Notes: generated by a model not told the origin, from the sequence alone. 25,280 nt of DNA from Methanoregula sp. UBA154 (GCA_002502245.1 DAPW01000024.1:1-25280), one strand, 5' to 3'; shown: positions 6,746 through 15,253, counted from the stretch's first letter. Program-made: numbers and translations.

Positions 6746-7636
6746 TTACCGGAAAAGCTCGTGCAGGTAAAACCGGTACTGGCCGAGTTTCCCGTCAAAG
6801 TTTGATGCACCGATATACAGGACACTCCCGGTTTCCGTTGCAGCCCGGATACCGGCCCTCATCGCGTTCTTAATGGCAGTCTCATCAATGCCGTTCAGGA
6901 CGATCTCGTAGATGGAAGCCACCCTGTCAGGGACGAGCGAACCGTGGATCCTCTTCTGTAATGTCGGGCAGAGGAGATGGTTGGTGCTCGCCGGCATCGG
7001 GAACCGGTAATTGCTGCACCCTACCTTTGAGCCGCTGGCAACAATGCCGCCTGCAAAGCTGGTTATGACCCCGGGCATCCCGGTGATCTTTTTTATTGCG
7101 GCCTCAGCACCGCCAAGTGCTGACGGCTGGTCTTTCCCCATGACCAGGAAGTTGCCACCGGCTATGCCCTTCACGGTGCCGAACCGTTCCTCACCCACGT
7201 ACTCGCCTTCCATGACCGGGATCTTCCAGCACTTCCTGCCGCCGACCATGCACCGCTCTTCATACCGGTCGCCGAAATAGTGCATACGGGTATGGAACCG
7301 GGAGGTGGCACCGGAAAAGCCATCAAAGGCAGAAGCGGTCGGTGCCGGGAGGATACACTGGGAGATCCGTGCGGCGACATTGGATTTCATATTCTTCTTG
7401 TCAGCACAGATCAGGATCGAGACCCCGGCTCTGCCATCCGGGGTCTCTTCAGGAGAGAGGTATTGTTCGATCCCCGCCTCGCAGGGGCACCCGATCTTGG
7501 AACTTGCAAATCCGGTTGCTTCAACCGCCGCCTTGTACGCCCATGCCGGCGTTGCTGCCGTGATGATGACCCGCGACAGCCAGATGGGGAATGCCTCTGC
7601 AAAGGTGTCAAGTACCGGCGTGCCGTTGATCTCCAT
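6746..7636 (-). CDS. ftr: Formylmethanofuran:tetrahydromethanopterin formyltransferase
   Basis: Catalyses the second step of CO2 reduction to methane: transfer of the formyl group from formylmethanofuran to H4MPT, giving N5-formyl-H4MPT in the cytoplasm. The 296 residues match the usual family length (about 297). The N-terminus MEINGTPVLDTFAEAFPIWL is characteristic, as are KIGCPCEAGIE, TPDGRAGVSILIC, the central FGDRYEERCMVGGRKCWKIP region and C-terminal KVGCSNYRFPMPASTNHLLCP (given in part). I set the start at the ATG at 7636, because longer in-frame starts would add sequence that belongs to the upstream gene in another frame. A G-rich run lies about 8 nt before it. The first 29 bp overlap the end of the cyclo-ligase-like gene, so translation is probably coupled. 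Confidence 0.97.
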   Translation of the reverse strand: MEINGTPVLDTFAEAFPIWLSRVIITAATPAWAYKAAVEATGFASSKIGCPCEAGIEQYLSPEETPDGRAGVSILICADKKNMKSNVAARISQCILPAPTASAFDGFSGATSRFHTRMHYFGDRYEERCMVGGRKCWKIPVMEGEYVGEERFGTVKGIAGGNFLVMGKDQPSALGGAEAAIKKITGMPGVITSFAGGIVASGSKVGCSNYRFPMPASTNHLLCPTLQKRIHGSLVPDRVASIYEIVLNGIDETAIKNAMRAGIRAATETGSVLYIGASNFDGKLGQYRFYLHELFR

Positions 7637-8210
7637 CGCGGAGCCCCCCGTGCGGATAGACGATACCGTCCTCTGTGATGATAGAGTCCATCCGGATATC
7701 ATTCTCATCAACCGGAAGCCCGTCGAATTCCTGGCAGGCGAATGCAACCCCGATCTTCCGCAGAGTAGGGTGTTTTGACAGGAACCGGTCATAATAGCCG
7801 GCACCGTACCCGATCCTCCCCCCCTTCCGGTCAAACCCGAGCATCGGGAGTATGATCGTGCCGACATCATCCGCGGCTGCCGGAATTTCGCTGCCTATGG
7901 GTTCCGGAACGCCAAACGTGCTGGGGACAAGCGCGGAAAAATCCCGCAGGTATGACAGCCGGAGGCTCACGTCTTCCTGAACAATAATCGGGACAACAAC
8001 CGGGTTCCCGTGTGCGAACAGTGCCAGGATCAACGGCTGAGTATTGACCTCTTTTTCCTTGGAGGTAAAGACCATGACAGTCTCGCCGTTCCTGATGATC
8101 TTCATGAGATGACGGCAGATCCTCCGGCTCTTTTCCAGCCGGTCTTCCGGTATCATTGCGTCTTTTCGCTGGCGCAGGATCTGGCGCACGCTGTTCTTCA
8201 GCTCCCTCAT
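7608..8210 (-). CDS. 5-formyltetrahydrofolate cyclo-ligase family protein
   Basis: A 200-residue member of the 5-FCL/MTHFS family, which uses ATP to convert 5-formyl-tetrahydrofolate to 5,10-methenyl-THF. The diagnostic ATP/Mg motif GFDRKGGRIGYGAGYYDRFL is at residues 125-144. The N-terminus with RQ.LRQRKD and a basic helix also fits, as does EVNTQPLI (residues 54-61, where bacterial enzymes have a conserved E.T). It is the first gene of a two-gene unit with ftr, overlapping it by 29 bp. A TATA-like sequence (8241-8250) lies about 33 bp before the ATG. Since Ftr makes N5-formyl-H4MPT, the archaeal substrate could be a methanopterin derivative rather than folate; that is inference. Confidence 0.92.
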   Translation of the reverse strand: MRELKNSVRQILRQRKDAMIPEDRLEKSRRICRHLMKIIRNGETVMVFTSKEKEVNTQPLILALFAHGNPVVVPIIVQEDVSLRLSYLRDFSALVPSTFGVPEPIGSEIPAAADDVGTIILPMLGFDRKGGRIGYGAGYYDRFLSKHPTLRKIGVAFACQEFDGLPVDENDIRMDSIITEDGIVYPHGGLRDGDQRHAGT

Positions 8211-8515
8211 GGGCAGTAGTATACCGGCGACGTATTTATGGTTTTATATGTCCTGCTCTGCCGTGCGGAAACGGCTTTCTTACCCCCCTCTGACATGACG
8301 ATCTCTAACAAAAAAAATCTATTTCACCCATAACTGCACATTCCGGAATACCAGAACCGGCTGTGGTCCTGATTCCGGCCGATCCCACACATGCTGACCG
8401 GGTAGCTGCTTCCGGCCAAACGGCACGGATATGCGCTACCACGGACTGCCGGCCGACACACGCGACCTGAAAAAAATCACGGAAACCCATTATTCGCAAA
8501 CCAGCGTCCCGTATC
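8211..8515. other. Intergenic stretch upstream of the cyclo-ligase gene
   Basis: It holds the TATA box at 8241-8250 and otherwise only weak frames that are shadows of the gene at 8516-8932. An A-run at about 8310-8316 (T-run on the minus strand) could end transcripts arriving from 8516. No further gene is seen. Confidence 0.4.
8241..8250 (-). promoter_or_regulatory. TATA box of cyclo-ligase/ftr unit
   Basis: On the minus strand CATATAAAAC lies about 33 bp before the ATG at 8210. This gives a very short leader, with no Shine-Dalgarno visible before the ATG. Confidence 0.55.
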
Positions 8516-8932
8516 TTACCGGATGTGTACTCCGATACCCTCAAACCAGCGGGATTCGTAGTTCCCGGAGTAATCGTACGTGTACCCGATTGCCCGAAAG
8601 AAATTCTCGAACTCCTTCTGTGCACGGGAACTTTCTTCTGCACTGTTACCGGTACGGTAGAAATGCGCCAGGTAGGCAAAACTGACACCATGTTCCGGGA
8701 AATCCTCCCGTTGCACAGAATCGATCATCGGGTACTGTACGAGAAGTTCCTCCCACTCCGGACAGGATCCCTGCCCTTCAATGAGGATGCATTCAGGCGG
8801 AGCAACGGGGGAGGCTGGTACGGTTTTTTTTCCGGTTGGCCTCTTTTTTGTCGGGTGAGCGGCAGGCTGTTTTTTTTTCATGGAACGATCCTGTGCGGGT
8901 TGATCCTTCCGGGGTGCATTCTCTGATGTCAT
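8516..8932 (-). CDS. Hypothetical protein with basic N-terminal tail
   Basis: I do not recognise the family. The 138-residue protein has two parts. Residues 1-45 are low-complexity and Lys/Pro/Ala-rich (KKKQPAAHPTKKRPTGKK). A compact acidic/aromatic domain follows from about residue 46 (SCPEWEELLVQYPMIDSV, FAYLAHFYRTGN, FFRAIGYTYDYSGNYESRWFEGIGVHI in parts). There is no signal peptide or membrane helix. A basic tail of this kind often contacts nucleic acid. An internal ATG at 8881 is an alternative start that would drop 17 residues. It follows the GYD-domain gene by 66 nt on the same strand and may be co-transcribed. Confidence 0.7.
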   Translation of the reverse strand: MTSENAPRKDQPAQDRSMKKKQPAAHPTKKRPTGKKTVPASPVAPPECILIEGQGSCPEWEELLVQYPMIDSVQREDFPEHGVSFAYLAHFYRTGNSAEESSRAQKEFENFFRAIGYTYDYSGNYESRWFEGIGVHIR

Positions 8933-8998
8933 GGTTCTGTCTATCTTGATCCGTCCGTTGTGTTCGGTGCCTGCAGGCGGATCCTTTTTATTCCTTGT

Positions 8999-9289
8999 TC
9001 AGATCTCCTTTCCGATCGTATAGAGCATTTTGGTTGGAATGGTCTCCATGGTCTCAGTCCGGACAGTCCCGAACTTCCCGATAATCGCCAGGAACTTCAC
9101 AAGCGCCTCCTTGGACGGCATCTCAAAGATCACGACAAAGTCATACTGGCCAAGGGTGTAATAGATGGAGATGAGTTTTCCCCCGAGGGACTCGAGGATC
9201 TCTTGTGCTTTCCTGTCCCGATCCTCGATGCTGTCCAGTTTGTCAAAGGCGGCATGAGTCAGGTTCCCGAGCATGACATAGACTGACAT
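8999..9289 (-). CDS. GYD domain-containing protein
   Basis: A 96-residue single-domain cytosolic protein. The pattern MSVYVMLGNLTHAAFDKL, LESLGGKLISIYYTLGQYDFVVIFEMPS, then ETMETIP (parts) matches the GYD family of small ferredoxin-fold proteins, with GQYD as the name-giving motif. Their function is unknown. I chose the ATG at 9289 over one at 9346 because the conserved strand begins there. AGGA lies about 7 nt upstream, and a TATA-like TTTTATTA (9315-9322) sits 29 bp upstream, which suggests an almost leaderless transcript. The next gene downstream is the hypothetical at 8516-8932. Confidence 0.88.
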   Translation of the reverse strand: MSVYVMLGNLTHAAFDKLDSIEDRDRKAQEILESLGGKLISIYYTLGQYDFVVIFEMPSKEALVKFLAIIGKFGTVRTETMETIPTKMLYTIGKEI

Positions 9290-9314
9290 ACGGGAGTCCT
9301 TACCCGCAGGGTGG

Positions 9315-9322
9315 TAATAAAA
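9315..9322 (-). promoter_or_regulatory. TATA box of GYD gene
   Basis: TTTTATTA on the minus strand lies 26-33 bp before the ATG at 9289. That is the spacing expected for a leaderless archaeal message. Confidence 0.5.
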
Positions 9323-9577
9323 TTTTCGGCTGTGGAAGCAGGGCACCCCAAATAGCTGCGCCAGAGCGCGGGACCGGCCGGCAGGGCGGGAAATCCGGGA
9401 TTTTTTTAAAGGAATGTCACTTGTGATTATCTACTACCCGTGACATGCCGGTGGAGCAGTGTTCCGTTTTCGCCTTCGCTGACCCGGAGTTCCGTTCTTG
9501 AGCGGGAGACCACGGTTTCTTCACTGCCTGAGAAAAATGCGCAAAATTGTTATGTGGAAATCCTTCGGGTAATTCTG

Positions 9578-9730
9578 ACGCTCCCGGGGGCTTCGCCCCC
9601 GCCGCTGTGGCATCCCCGGATTGCGATAACGGCGTATGAGCTGGTCAATTTTGAATGAAGAAAGTATAGATAATTCCAAGGCATCGCATGCGTCAACGGG
9701 AACAGGGCTTGGCGCAAGGGGGGATTTAAT
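9578..9730 (+). repeat. F2 hairpin pair (M-N), copy C
   Basis: Module M (about 9578-9645) contains CGGGGGC TTC GCCCCCG followed by CCGCTGTGGCATCCCC and TTGCGATAACGG. Module N (about 9680-9730) has GGCATCGCATGCG, a weaker hairpin, then GGCTTGGCGCAAGGGGGGAT. Order and orientation are as in element B, and the segment between M and N is AT-rich. Confidence 0.75.
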
Positions 9731-9740
9731 CACGTTACAA

Positions 9741-10145
9741 TGATTTCCCATGAAAATCGAATTCTTGAGAGACAGGATAATGGGAGTTGAGACCCCCGTA
9801 CCCCCGATTATGATAGTTGCCGCCGCCCCGAAGGGACCCCCCCGCGGCGGATCACTGCTCCATCTTTTCCCTTTGGATAGCGTTACCAGCCACAGCGGGT
9901 GAAAGAAAAACCTTCCTGCCCCGCCATGGGTCGGAGAGCCCCTGAGGCGGGGAGCCATCATAATTCTGGTTGCATGTTTCACTATCTCAGGTCAGGAACC
10001 ATGATCCGGAAAAATTACAGAAAATTTCCCGGCCCGCCGTTCCGAAAAGAAGCCCTGAAACAGGGATCCCTAATCATCACTGGACCCTTCAACAATTTTC
10101 ATCATTCCGGTATGAACCCGCCGGTTCATGCCTGTTTCTACTGGG
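9741..10145 (+). repeat. F1 dispersed hairpin element, copy C, with duplicated hairpin 2
   Basis: Left closing box CCATGAAAATCG (9748-9759). Hairpin 1 at 9820-9850 (CCGCCG/CGGCGG). Hairpin 2 at 9919-9952 (CCCCGCC/GGCGGGG). A second, degraded hairpin-2-like unit follows near 10030-10070, then a right box CAATTTTCAT (about 10093-10102). The element ends ATGAACC/GGTTCAT (10112-10118, 10123-10129) and TTTCTAC. In the single-unit copies these right-end motifs follow hairpin 2 directly, so copy C carries an internal tandem duplication. Confidence 0.75.
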
Positions 10146-10212
10146 CACACAAAATTACTATTTTAACGATTATGATCGTCCATGTACGTTTCTACGGATC
10201 AGAAAAAAGGTT

Positions 10213-11856
10213 TTAATAACCGCCCATACCGGGAGGCATGCCGCCCATTCCGCCCGGGGGCATCCCGCCGGCAGGCCCGGCCGCTTTCGATGATGCAATG
10301 ATATCGTCGATACGGAGGATCATGACTGCCGCTTCCGCCGCGCTGGAGATTGCCTGCGTCTTCACCCGCAGCGGTTCAACGACCCCGGCCTTCAGCATGT
10401 CCGAAGGTTTCCCGGTTTCAACATTGACGCCGAACGTCTTCTTCCCGCCTTCGTGTGCTGCCCGCATATCCACGAGGATATCGATTGCATCGAGCCCGGC
10501 ATTCTCGGCAAGGGTCCTCGGGATGATCTCCATGGCAGCAGCAAATGCCTCGATGGCCAGCTGGGCACGTCCGCCGACCGAGGCAGCGTATTCACGGAGA
10601 CGGAGCGAGAGCTCGGTCTCAGGTGCGCCCCCGCCGGCAACGATCTTCTTTCCGTCAACTACTACAGAAACGACCATCAGGGCATCGTGGATAGCGCGTT
10701 CGAGTTCGTCAACCACATGCTCGGTGCCGCCCCGGACGATGATGGACACCGCCTTGGGGTTTTTACATTTTGAGACATAGATCATCTCATCGCCGGATAC
10801 CTTGCGCTCCTCAACAAGGCCGGCGGTGCCTAGGTCCTTTGGCGTGATCGCGTCGACACTGTTGACAATGGTTGCCCCGGTGGCCCGTGCAAGGTTCTCG
10901 GCATCGCTCTTCTTGACCCGGCGGACGGCGAGAATGCCGGCTTTGGTCAGATAGTGCGTTGCAACATCATCGATACCCTTCTCGCAGAACAGCACGGTTG
11001 CACCGCTGCCGCTCACCTTGTCCGCCATCACGTGGACCATATGTTCCTCTTCTTCAAGGAATGCCTGCGCCTGCCCGGGTGTGGATATATTGATCTTCGC
11101 GTTCACATCGGTCTTCTTGAACTCGAGCGCTGCATTGAGGATCAGGATCTTCGCATTCTTCACGGCTGCGGGCATGGAGGGGTGAAGACGTTCCTTGTCT
11201 ATGACCATCCCTTCGACCAGCTCGGTGTCATCAGCCGAGGCACCGACTTTCTTCTCCACGTTGATGTGGGCAAGGTCCGCCTTACCCTCCTGATCGGTCA
11301 CGGATACGACTGCTTTGACGATGATATCGCTCAGATGGTCCATCTGGACCTCAGCGTTCTTCCCGGTCAGGGCAGTGCCGGCGATCTTTTTGAGCATCGC
11401 CGTATCGGTCGGTTTTATCGTTATGGCAATCCCTTCAAGGATTGTCAGCGCTTTCGCCGCTGCCATGATGTAGCCTTCGGCAATCACGGTCGGATGCACG
11501 CGCTGGGCAAGGAGCCCCTCGGCATTCTTCAGGAGCTCCGCGGCAAGGACAACCGATGTTGTTGTGCCGTCCCCGACCTCGTCATCCTGTGTCTTTGCGA
11601 CCTCGACCATCATCTTTGCCGCAGGGTGATCGATATCCATCTCCTTTAAGATAGTGACACCATCATTGGTGATCGTGATGTCGCCCATCCCGTCGATGAG
11701 CATCTTGTCCATGCCCCGGGGGCCGAGCGTTGAGCGGACTGCCGCTGCCACGGCCCTGGCCGCTGCAAAATTGTTGTTCTGGGCTTCCTCTCCCCGGCTT
11801 CTCGTTGCTCCTTCCCTGAGAATAAGTATGGGTTGTCCCCCGAGTTGTTGTGACAT
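10213..11856 (-). CDS. thsA: Thermosome subunit (group II chaperonin)
   Basis: ATP-driven protein-folding chaperone forming a double ring with a built-in lid, in the cytoplasm. The 547 residues match the usual length. Motifs run in order: LGPRGMDKML (44-53), ITNDGVTIL (62-70), the nucleotide-binding GDGTTTSVV (95-103), the apical lid region in the middle, VRGGTEHVVDELERAIHDAL, and VAGGGAPE near residue 405. The end is a Gly/Met-rich tail (GGMPPGGMGGMPPGMGGY), typical of these proteins. A GAGGT ribosome site sits 6 nt before the ATG and a TATA-like AAATATAC (11881-11888) about 28 bp before it. It stands alone, and the subunit type (alpha or other) cannot be decided from one sequence. Confidence 0.97.
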   Translation of the reverse strand: MSQQLGGQPILILREGATRSRGEEAQNNNFAAARAVAAAVRSTLGPRGMDKMLIDGMGDITITNDGVTILKEMDIDHPAAKMMVEVAKTQDDEVGDGTTTSVVLAAELLKNAEGLLAQRVHPTVIAEGYIMAAAKALTILEGIAITIKPTDTAMLKKIAGTALTGKNAEVQMDHLSDIIVKAVVSVTDQEGKADLAHINVEKKVGASADDTELVEGMVIDKERLHPSMPAAVKNAKILILNAALEFKKTDVNAKINISTPGQAQAFLEEEEHMVHVMADKVSGSGATVLFCEKGIDDVATHYLTKAGILAVRRVKKSDAENLARATGATIVNSVDAITPKDLGTAGLVEERKVSGDEMIYVSKCKNPKAVSIIVRGGTEHVVDELERAIHDALMVVSVVVDGKKIVAGGGAPETELSLRLREYAASVGGRAQLAIEAFAAAMEIIPRTLAENAGLDAIDILVDMRAAHEGGKKTFGVNVETGKPSDMLKAGVVEPLRVKTQAISSAAEAAVMILRIDDIIASSKAAGPAGGMPPGGMGGMPPGMGGY

Positions 11857-11880
11857 CGTTGTACCTCGTTCCTTTTTCTG

Positions 11881-11888
11881 GTATATTT
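11881..11888 (-). promoter_or_regulatory. TATA box of thermosome gene
   Basis: On the minus strand AAATATAC centred about 28 bp before the start codon. A GAGGT ribosome site lies between it and the ATG, so the leader must begin close to that site. Confidence 0.5.
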
Positions 11889-12607
11889 CTCATTGCATAA
11901 CCGGCACGATCCTTTTCTGGAAACTGCTGTGCGGCTTCCGGCCCGCGGAAGGCTGGAAGAGCATGCAGGCAGTTTGTTGCCATTGGTATGCGGATCTCAT
12001 CTCCAGTAAAACTGAAGTCTTCAGCCCGACCGTTCAGTTATGGCGGACTTCATCCCCAGATGATAAAACAGATAGTCATGCATGGGTTTTATGTGTATCC
12101 CCTGAACAGACATTTTTTTCTTAAATCCTTCAGCCGTTTCCATAACCGGATCGAGCGTGGAGCCGCATCCTCGAGTCCCCGGACGATCCCCTGCTGAGTG
12201 TAGATCCTGCCCGTTATCATACCGGTGAGCCCGGCCGCATCCGGCCATTCCCGGAAATTCATCCATGATCCGGTCCGGTTCAGGAGCAGCAGGTGCAGGT
12301 ACCTTTTCCCGGTCCCTGCACAGGGTCCGGCCTGATCTCTTCTGCTGCTCTCTGCTGTACATTCTCCCGCGGATCGCCCGTCAGAAGGGCACTTCCGGTC
12401 TGCCCGGCTCATGGCCTGCCGGGTCATTATTTTCAGGAACTGGTTATGAATGCGGGCACACTGTTTAGGTTCCGACAGCTAAGGGAAATGTCCGGGCTGA
12501 CTGCAGAAAAGACTGCTAATGCTCCAATCCCATAACAAAGCGTATTAAGAGAACATGACGTAATTTACCGGCATATCTCCAGGCAAACGGAGAACGGATA
12601 CCATCGG
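11889..12607. other. Intergenic stretch between thermosome and ABC exporter
   Basis: Divergent upstream region of two transcription units. Protein-like minus-strand sequence exists in two overlapping frames. One ends at 12089 with an ATG at 12262 (57 residues, REWPDAAGLTGMITGRIY...). The other ends at 12021 (...GIHIKPMHDYLFYHLGMKS). Joined by one frameshift near 12160 they would give a plausible longer protein, so a small decayed gene is possible. I do not recognise it. No repeat element of the F1 or F2 type is present. Confidence 0.35.
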
Positions 12608-13594
12608 ATGACTGTCGCACTGCAGATACAGAACCTGAGCCGCCACTTCAATGATCTCGTTGCCGTAGACAACATATCATTCGAGATCCGGCAGGGTGAG
12701 ATCTTCGGTCTCTTAGGCCCCAATGGCGCCGGCAAGACCACAACGCTCTCGATGCTCGCCACCATGCTTGAGCCCACCTCCGGTTCGGCAACGGTCAACG
12801 GCATCGATATCCGGAAGGACCCGGACGGTGTGCGGAAATCCATCGGCATCGTCTTCCAGGACCAGAGCCTTGACGAGGAACTCACCGCATGGGAGAATAT
12901 GGACTTTCATGGCCGGCTCTACCGGATCCCAAAAGCGACCCGGAACCGGCGGATCACCGAGCTCCTCACGCTCGTTGAACTGAACGACCGCAGGGATGAT
13001 ATTGTCAAGACATTCTCCGGCGGGATGCGCCGCCGCCTTGAGATCGCCCGCGGCCTTCTCCACTACCCCGCAGTCCTCTTCCTCGATGAACCCACGCTCG
13101 GTCTTGACCCGCAGACCCGCAACCACCTCTGGCAGTATATTGCCACGCTTGCACAGGATAACGGGATCACGATCATCCTCACGACTCATTACATGGAAGA
13201 GGCGGATCGTCTGTGTGACCGGATCGCTATTATCGACCACGGCCGTATCATTGCCATTGATACCCCGAAAAACCTCAAGGACGGCCTCGGCGGGGACCTC
13301 GTGACCATCGGGTCTCCCGAACCGGCAGCTGTTGCTGCAGCCCTCAGGGAACCATGGGTTGCCCGGGTGGAGACACACAACGATAACGTAGTCGTGAGCC
13401 TGAAAAATGCCGACCGGCATGTCAGCAGCATCGTCACGCTCCTCAATACCCTTCAGATCCCGATCACCTCGATTACTATCCACAAGCCCACGCTTGAGGA
13501 CGTCTTCCTCTCCTTCACCGGAAAGACCATCCGGGAAGAGGAAGCTGGCATAAAAGAACAGATGCGCATGCACCAGAAAATGTTGAGGCACTAG
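12608..13594 (+). CDS. ABC-2 type exporter ATP-binding protein (DrrA-like)
   Basis: The cytoplasmic ATPase of a two-component exporter. The 328 residues contain Walker A GPNGAGKTT (37-45), Q-loop Q84, ABC signature FSGGMRRRLE (136-145), Walker B AVLFLDE (155-161), D-loop GLDP and H-loop His194. After the nucleotide-binding domain come about 90 residues with IDHGRIIAIDTPKNLKD and a C-terminal PTLEDVFLSFTGKTIREEE, typical of daunorubicin-resistance (DrrA/CcmA) ATPases. The permease gene begins 3 nt after the stop, so they form one operon. The substrate cannot be told; members export lipids, antibiotics or other hydrophobic compounds. Confidence 0.95.
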   Translation: MTVALQIQNLSRHFNDLVAVDNISFEIRQGEIFGLLGPNGAGKTTTLSMLATMLEPTSGSATVNGIDIRKDPDGVRKSIGIVFQDQSLDEELTAWENMDFHGRLYRIPKATRNRRITELLTLVELNDRRDDIVKTFSGGMRRRLEIARGLLHYPAVLFLDEPTLGLDPQTRNHLWQYIATLAQDNGITIILTTHYMEEADRLCDRIAIIDHGRIIAIDTPKNLKDGLGGDLVTIGSPEPAAVAAALREPWVARVETHNDNVVVSLKNADRHVSSIVTLLNTLQIPITSITIHKPTLEDVFLSFTGKTIREEEAGIKEQMRMHQKMLRH

Positions 13595-13597
13595 ACC

Positions 13598-14347
13598 ATG
13601 GAAATCATCTATACCATCTGGCTCCGGAACATGCTGCGGTTCGTCCGGTCAAAGAGCCGCATCATCGGCAGTATCAGCATGCCGCTCTTCTTCCTGCTCT
13701 TCCTTGGTTTCGGCCTGAACTCTGTTGTCCAGCTGCCCGGGATTGGCGGCAATTATATCCTGTTTCTGGTCCCGGGCATGGTTGCGATGAGCGTTATGTT
13801 CACGTCGGTCTTCTCCGGTATCCAGGTTATCTGGGACAAGCAGTTCGGCTTTTTAAAAGAGACCCTTGTTGCGCCGGTCTCGCGCCTGGAGATCATGCTG
13901 GGGCAGACCGCCGGCGGCGCAACTACGGCAGTGTTGCAGGGATTCCTGATTCTCGTCCTCTCCCTGTTCATCGGGCTCCAGGTTTCACGGGTGACAGGAT
14001 TTTTGATCGCCCTGCTCTTCATGGTGCTGATCGGCATCTCGTTCACCGCCTTTGGTATTGCGATTGCGTCGCGGATGGAGGACATGACCGGGTTCCAGCT
14101 GATCATGAACTTTGTCATCTTCCCGATATTCGGGTTGTCCGGGGCGCTCTTCCCCATCAGCTCGCTGCCTGCATGGATCGTGCCGGTGACCATGCTCGAT
14201 CCCCTCACCTATGGCGTTGAAGGGATCCGGTACGGCCTGACCGGCGTATCCCAGATCAACCCGCTGGTCTGCTTTGCCGTGATCGGGGGGTTCAGCCTGA
14301 CAATGACGGCCATCGGGGCGTTTCTCTTCCGGAAGATCAAAATATAA
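13598..14347 (+). CDS. ABC-2 type exporter permease (DrrB-like)
   Basis: The membrane partner of the preceding ATPase. The 249 residues show about six hydrophobic segments: FFLLFLGFGL, LVPGMVAMSVMFTSVFSG, a long VLQGFLILVLSLFIGL, then FLIALLFMVLIGISFTAFGI, NFVIFPIFGLSGALFPI, and the last FAVIGGFSLTMTAIGAFLF. The phrase WDKQFGFLKETLVAPVSR and the ABC-2 pattern LSGALFPISSLPAWI..... LDPLTYGVEGIRYGL are characteristic. It starts 3 nt after the ATPase gene stop, implying coupled translation. The cargo is unknown. Confidence 0.94.
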   Translation: MEIIYTIWLRNMLRFVRSKSRIIGSISMPLFFLLFLGFGLNSVVQLPGIGGNYILFLVPGMVAMSVMFTSVFSGIQVIWDKQFGFLKETLVAPVSRLEIMLGQTAGGATTAVLQGFLILVLSLFIGLQVSRVTGFLIALLFMVLIGISFTAFGIAIASRMEDMTGFQLIMNFVIFPIFGLSGALFPISSLPAWIVPVTMLDPLTYGVEGIRYGLTGVSQINPLVCFAVIGGFSLTMTAIGAFLFRKIKI

Positions 14348-14875
14348 CCGGGAACGGGTGCGGTACATCGGCCTCCACGCCACGACTGAAACCCGCCGTC
14401 AGAGGGCCCGGGAAAATATCAGACGCCCGCATTCCGCCGGTTTCATCCGAACGGTGGAACTCCTCTTTTTCTCATGTTAAAATAGTACGATAGTAGTGGA
14501 AAACACAATCCATCAACACCAAAAAAGGCAAAATGGTCCCGTTACCGGGGATCCAGTTCTGCTGCTCTCCGGTGGCACGCGTCAGACTCGTCGGGCTTAC
14601 CATAATCATGGAGCGTCCGGGTATCACCACGGGCACCTGCGTGCTGCACCGCCATGCGGGATTGTCAGGGGATTTCAGGCATGGCAACAGATCTTCAGCT
14701 TCGGATTGGTGTAGCGAACCCGCAGGGCAGATCAGATTCCGATACCGGCAAAAAAGTGATGGCTGAACATCCATGATAAAAAAGACCGGGCCGGACTTCT
14801 CTCATCCGGCCACGAGAATCGTGAGCTGATCGGGCACACCACACCGGCAGGATATGCCCGCTCATTCACGTGGTT
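14348..14875. other. Intergenic stretch after ABC exporter
   Basis: Two converging units end here. A 7-bp inverted repeat, GGCCGGA (14789-14795) with TCCGGCC (14805-14811), lies 65 bp beyond the end of the minus-strand cassette and could be a shared 3' structure. A 31-codon frame (14681-14776, MATDLQLRIGVANPQGR...) is protein-like but too short to support. No F1 or F2 repeat was found. Confidence 0.35.
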
Positions 14876-15253
14876 TCATTTCCGGTCTTTGGAAAACATC
14901 CTGCCCAGGTTTTTCTCAGCAAACGCAGTGATGTACGGGATTACGAGGGGCATTATCAGGGAAAAAATCTCCCTGGTCATATTCGACCGGGCGGTTTTTT
15001 CCAGGCCGGCGGCAAGGCTCCTGCCGGAGGACCCGTTCCGGGTCAACAACCGGAAAAGCCCATACAGGATAACGCCGGCCCCGATTGCTGCACCCGCGGT
15101 TGCATAGGGATGCTCTTTGACCGTCCCTCCAACGGATCTGAGCGTGCGGGAAGCTTCCTGCGCAACAGACTGTTTTAACCGTCCGATGGACCGGGCAATC
15201 AGCATCTCGGTCAGGAGGATGTCTTCTTCGGTTACCGGCCTACGATTTTCCAC
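14876..15253 (-). CDS. Small membrane protein of DUF883/YqjD-like type (third gene of cassette)
   Basis: A 125-residue protein. The N-terminal helix (TEEDILLTEMLIARSIGRLKQ, in part) is amphipathic. It is followed by KEHPYATAGAAIGAGVILYGL, the His-Pro plus glycine-zipper transmembrane pattern of DUF883/ElaB/YqjD proteins. A second hydrophobic segment (IFSLIMPLVIPYITAFAEKNL) and a basic end follow. The start is GTG at 15253, with GGAG about 10 nt upstream. It overlaps the previous gene by 14 bp, so it is the last member of a tightly coupled three-gene operon. Bacterial relatives tether stationary-phase ribosomes or coat the membrane; the archaeal role is unknown. Confidence 0.75.
   Translation of the reverse strand: MENRRPVTEEDILLTEMLIARSIGRLKQSVAQEASRTLRSVGGTVKEHPYATAGAAIGAGVILYGLFRLLTRNGSSGRSLAAGLEKTARSNMTREIFSLIMPLVIPYITAFAEKNLGRMFSKDRK

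Noticed and set aside
7637..7870. 78-residue N-terminal extension of ftr
   Set aside because: It runs antiparallel in frame to the coding sequence of the cyclo-ligase-like gene and lacks homology; the conserved Ftr N-terminus begins at 7636.
14681..14776. 31-codon frame MATDLQLRIGVANPQG...
   Set aside because: Protein-like but too short to support without homologues, with an unconvincing ribosome site; left as a note in the intergenic entry.
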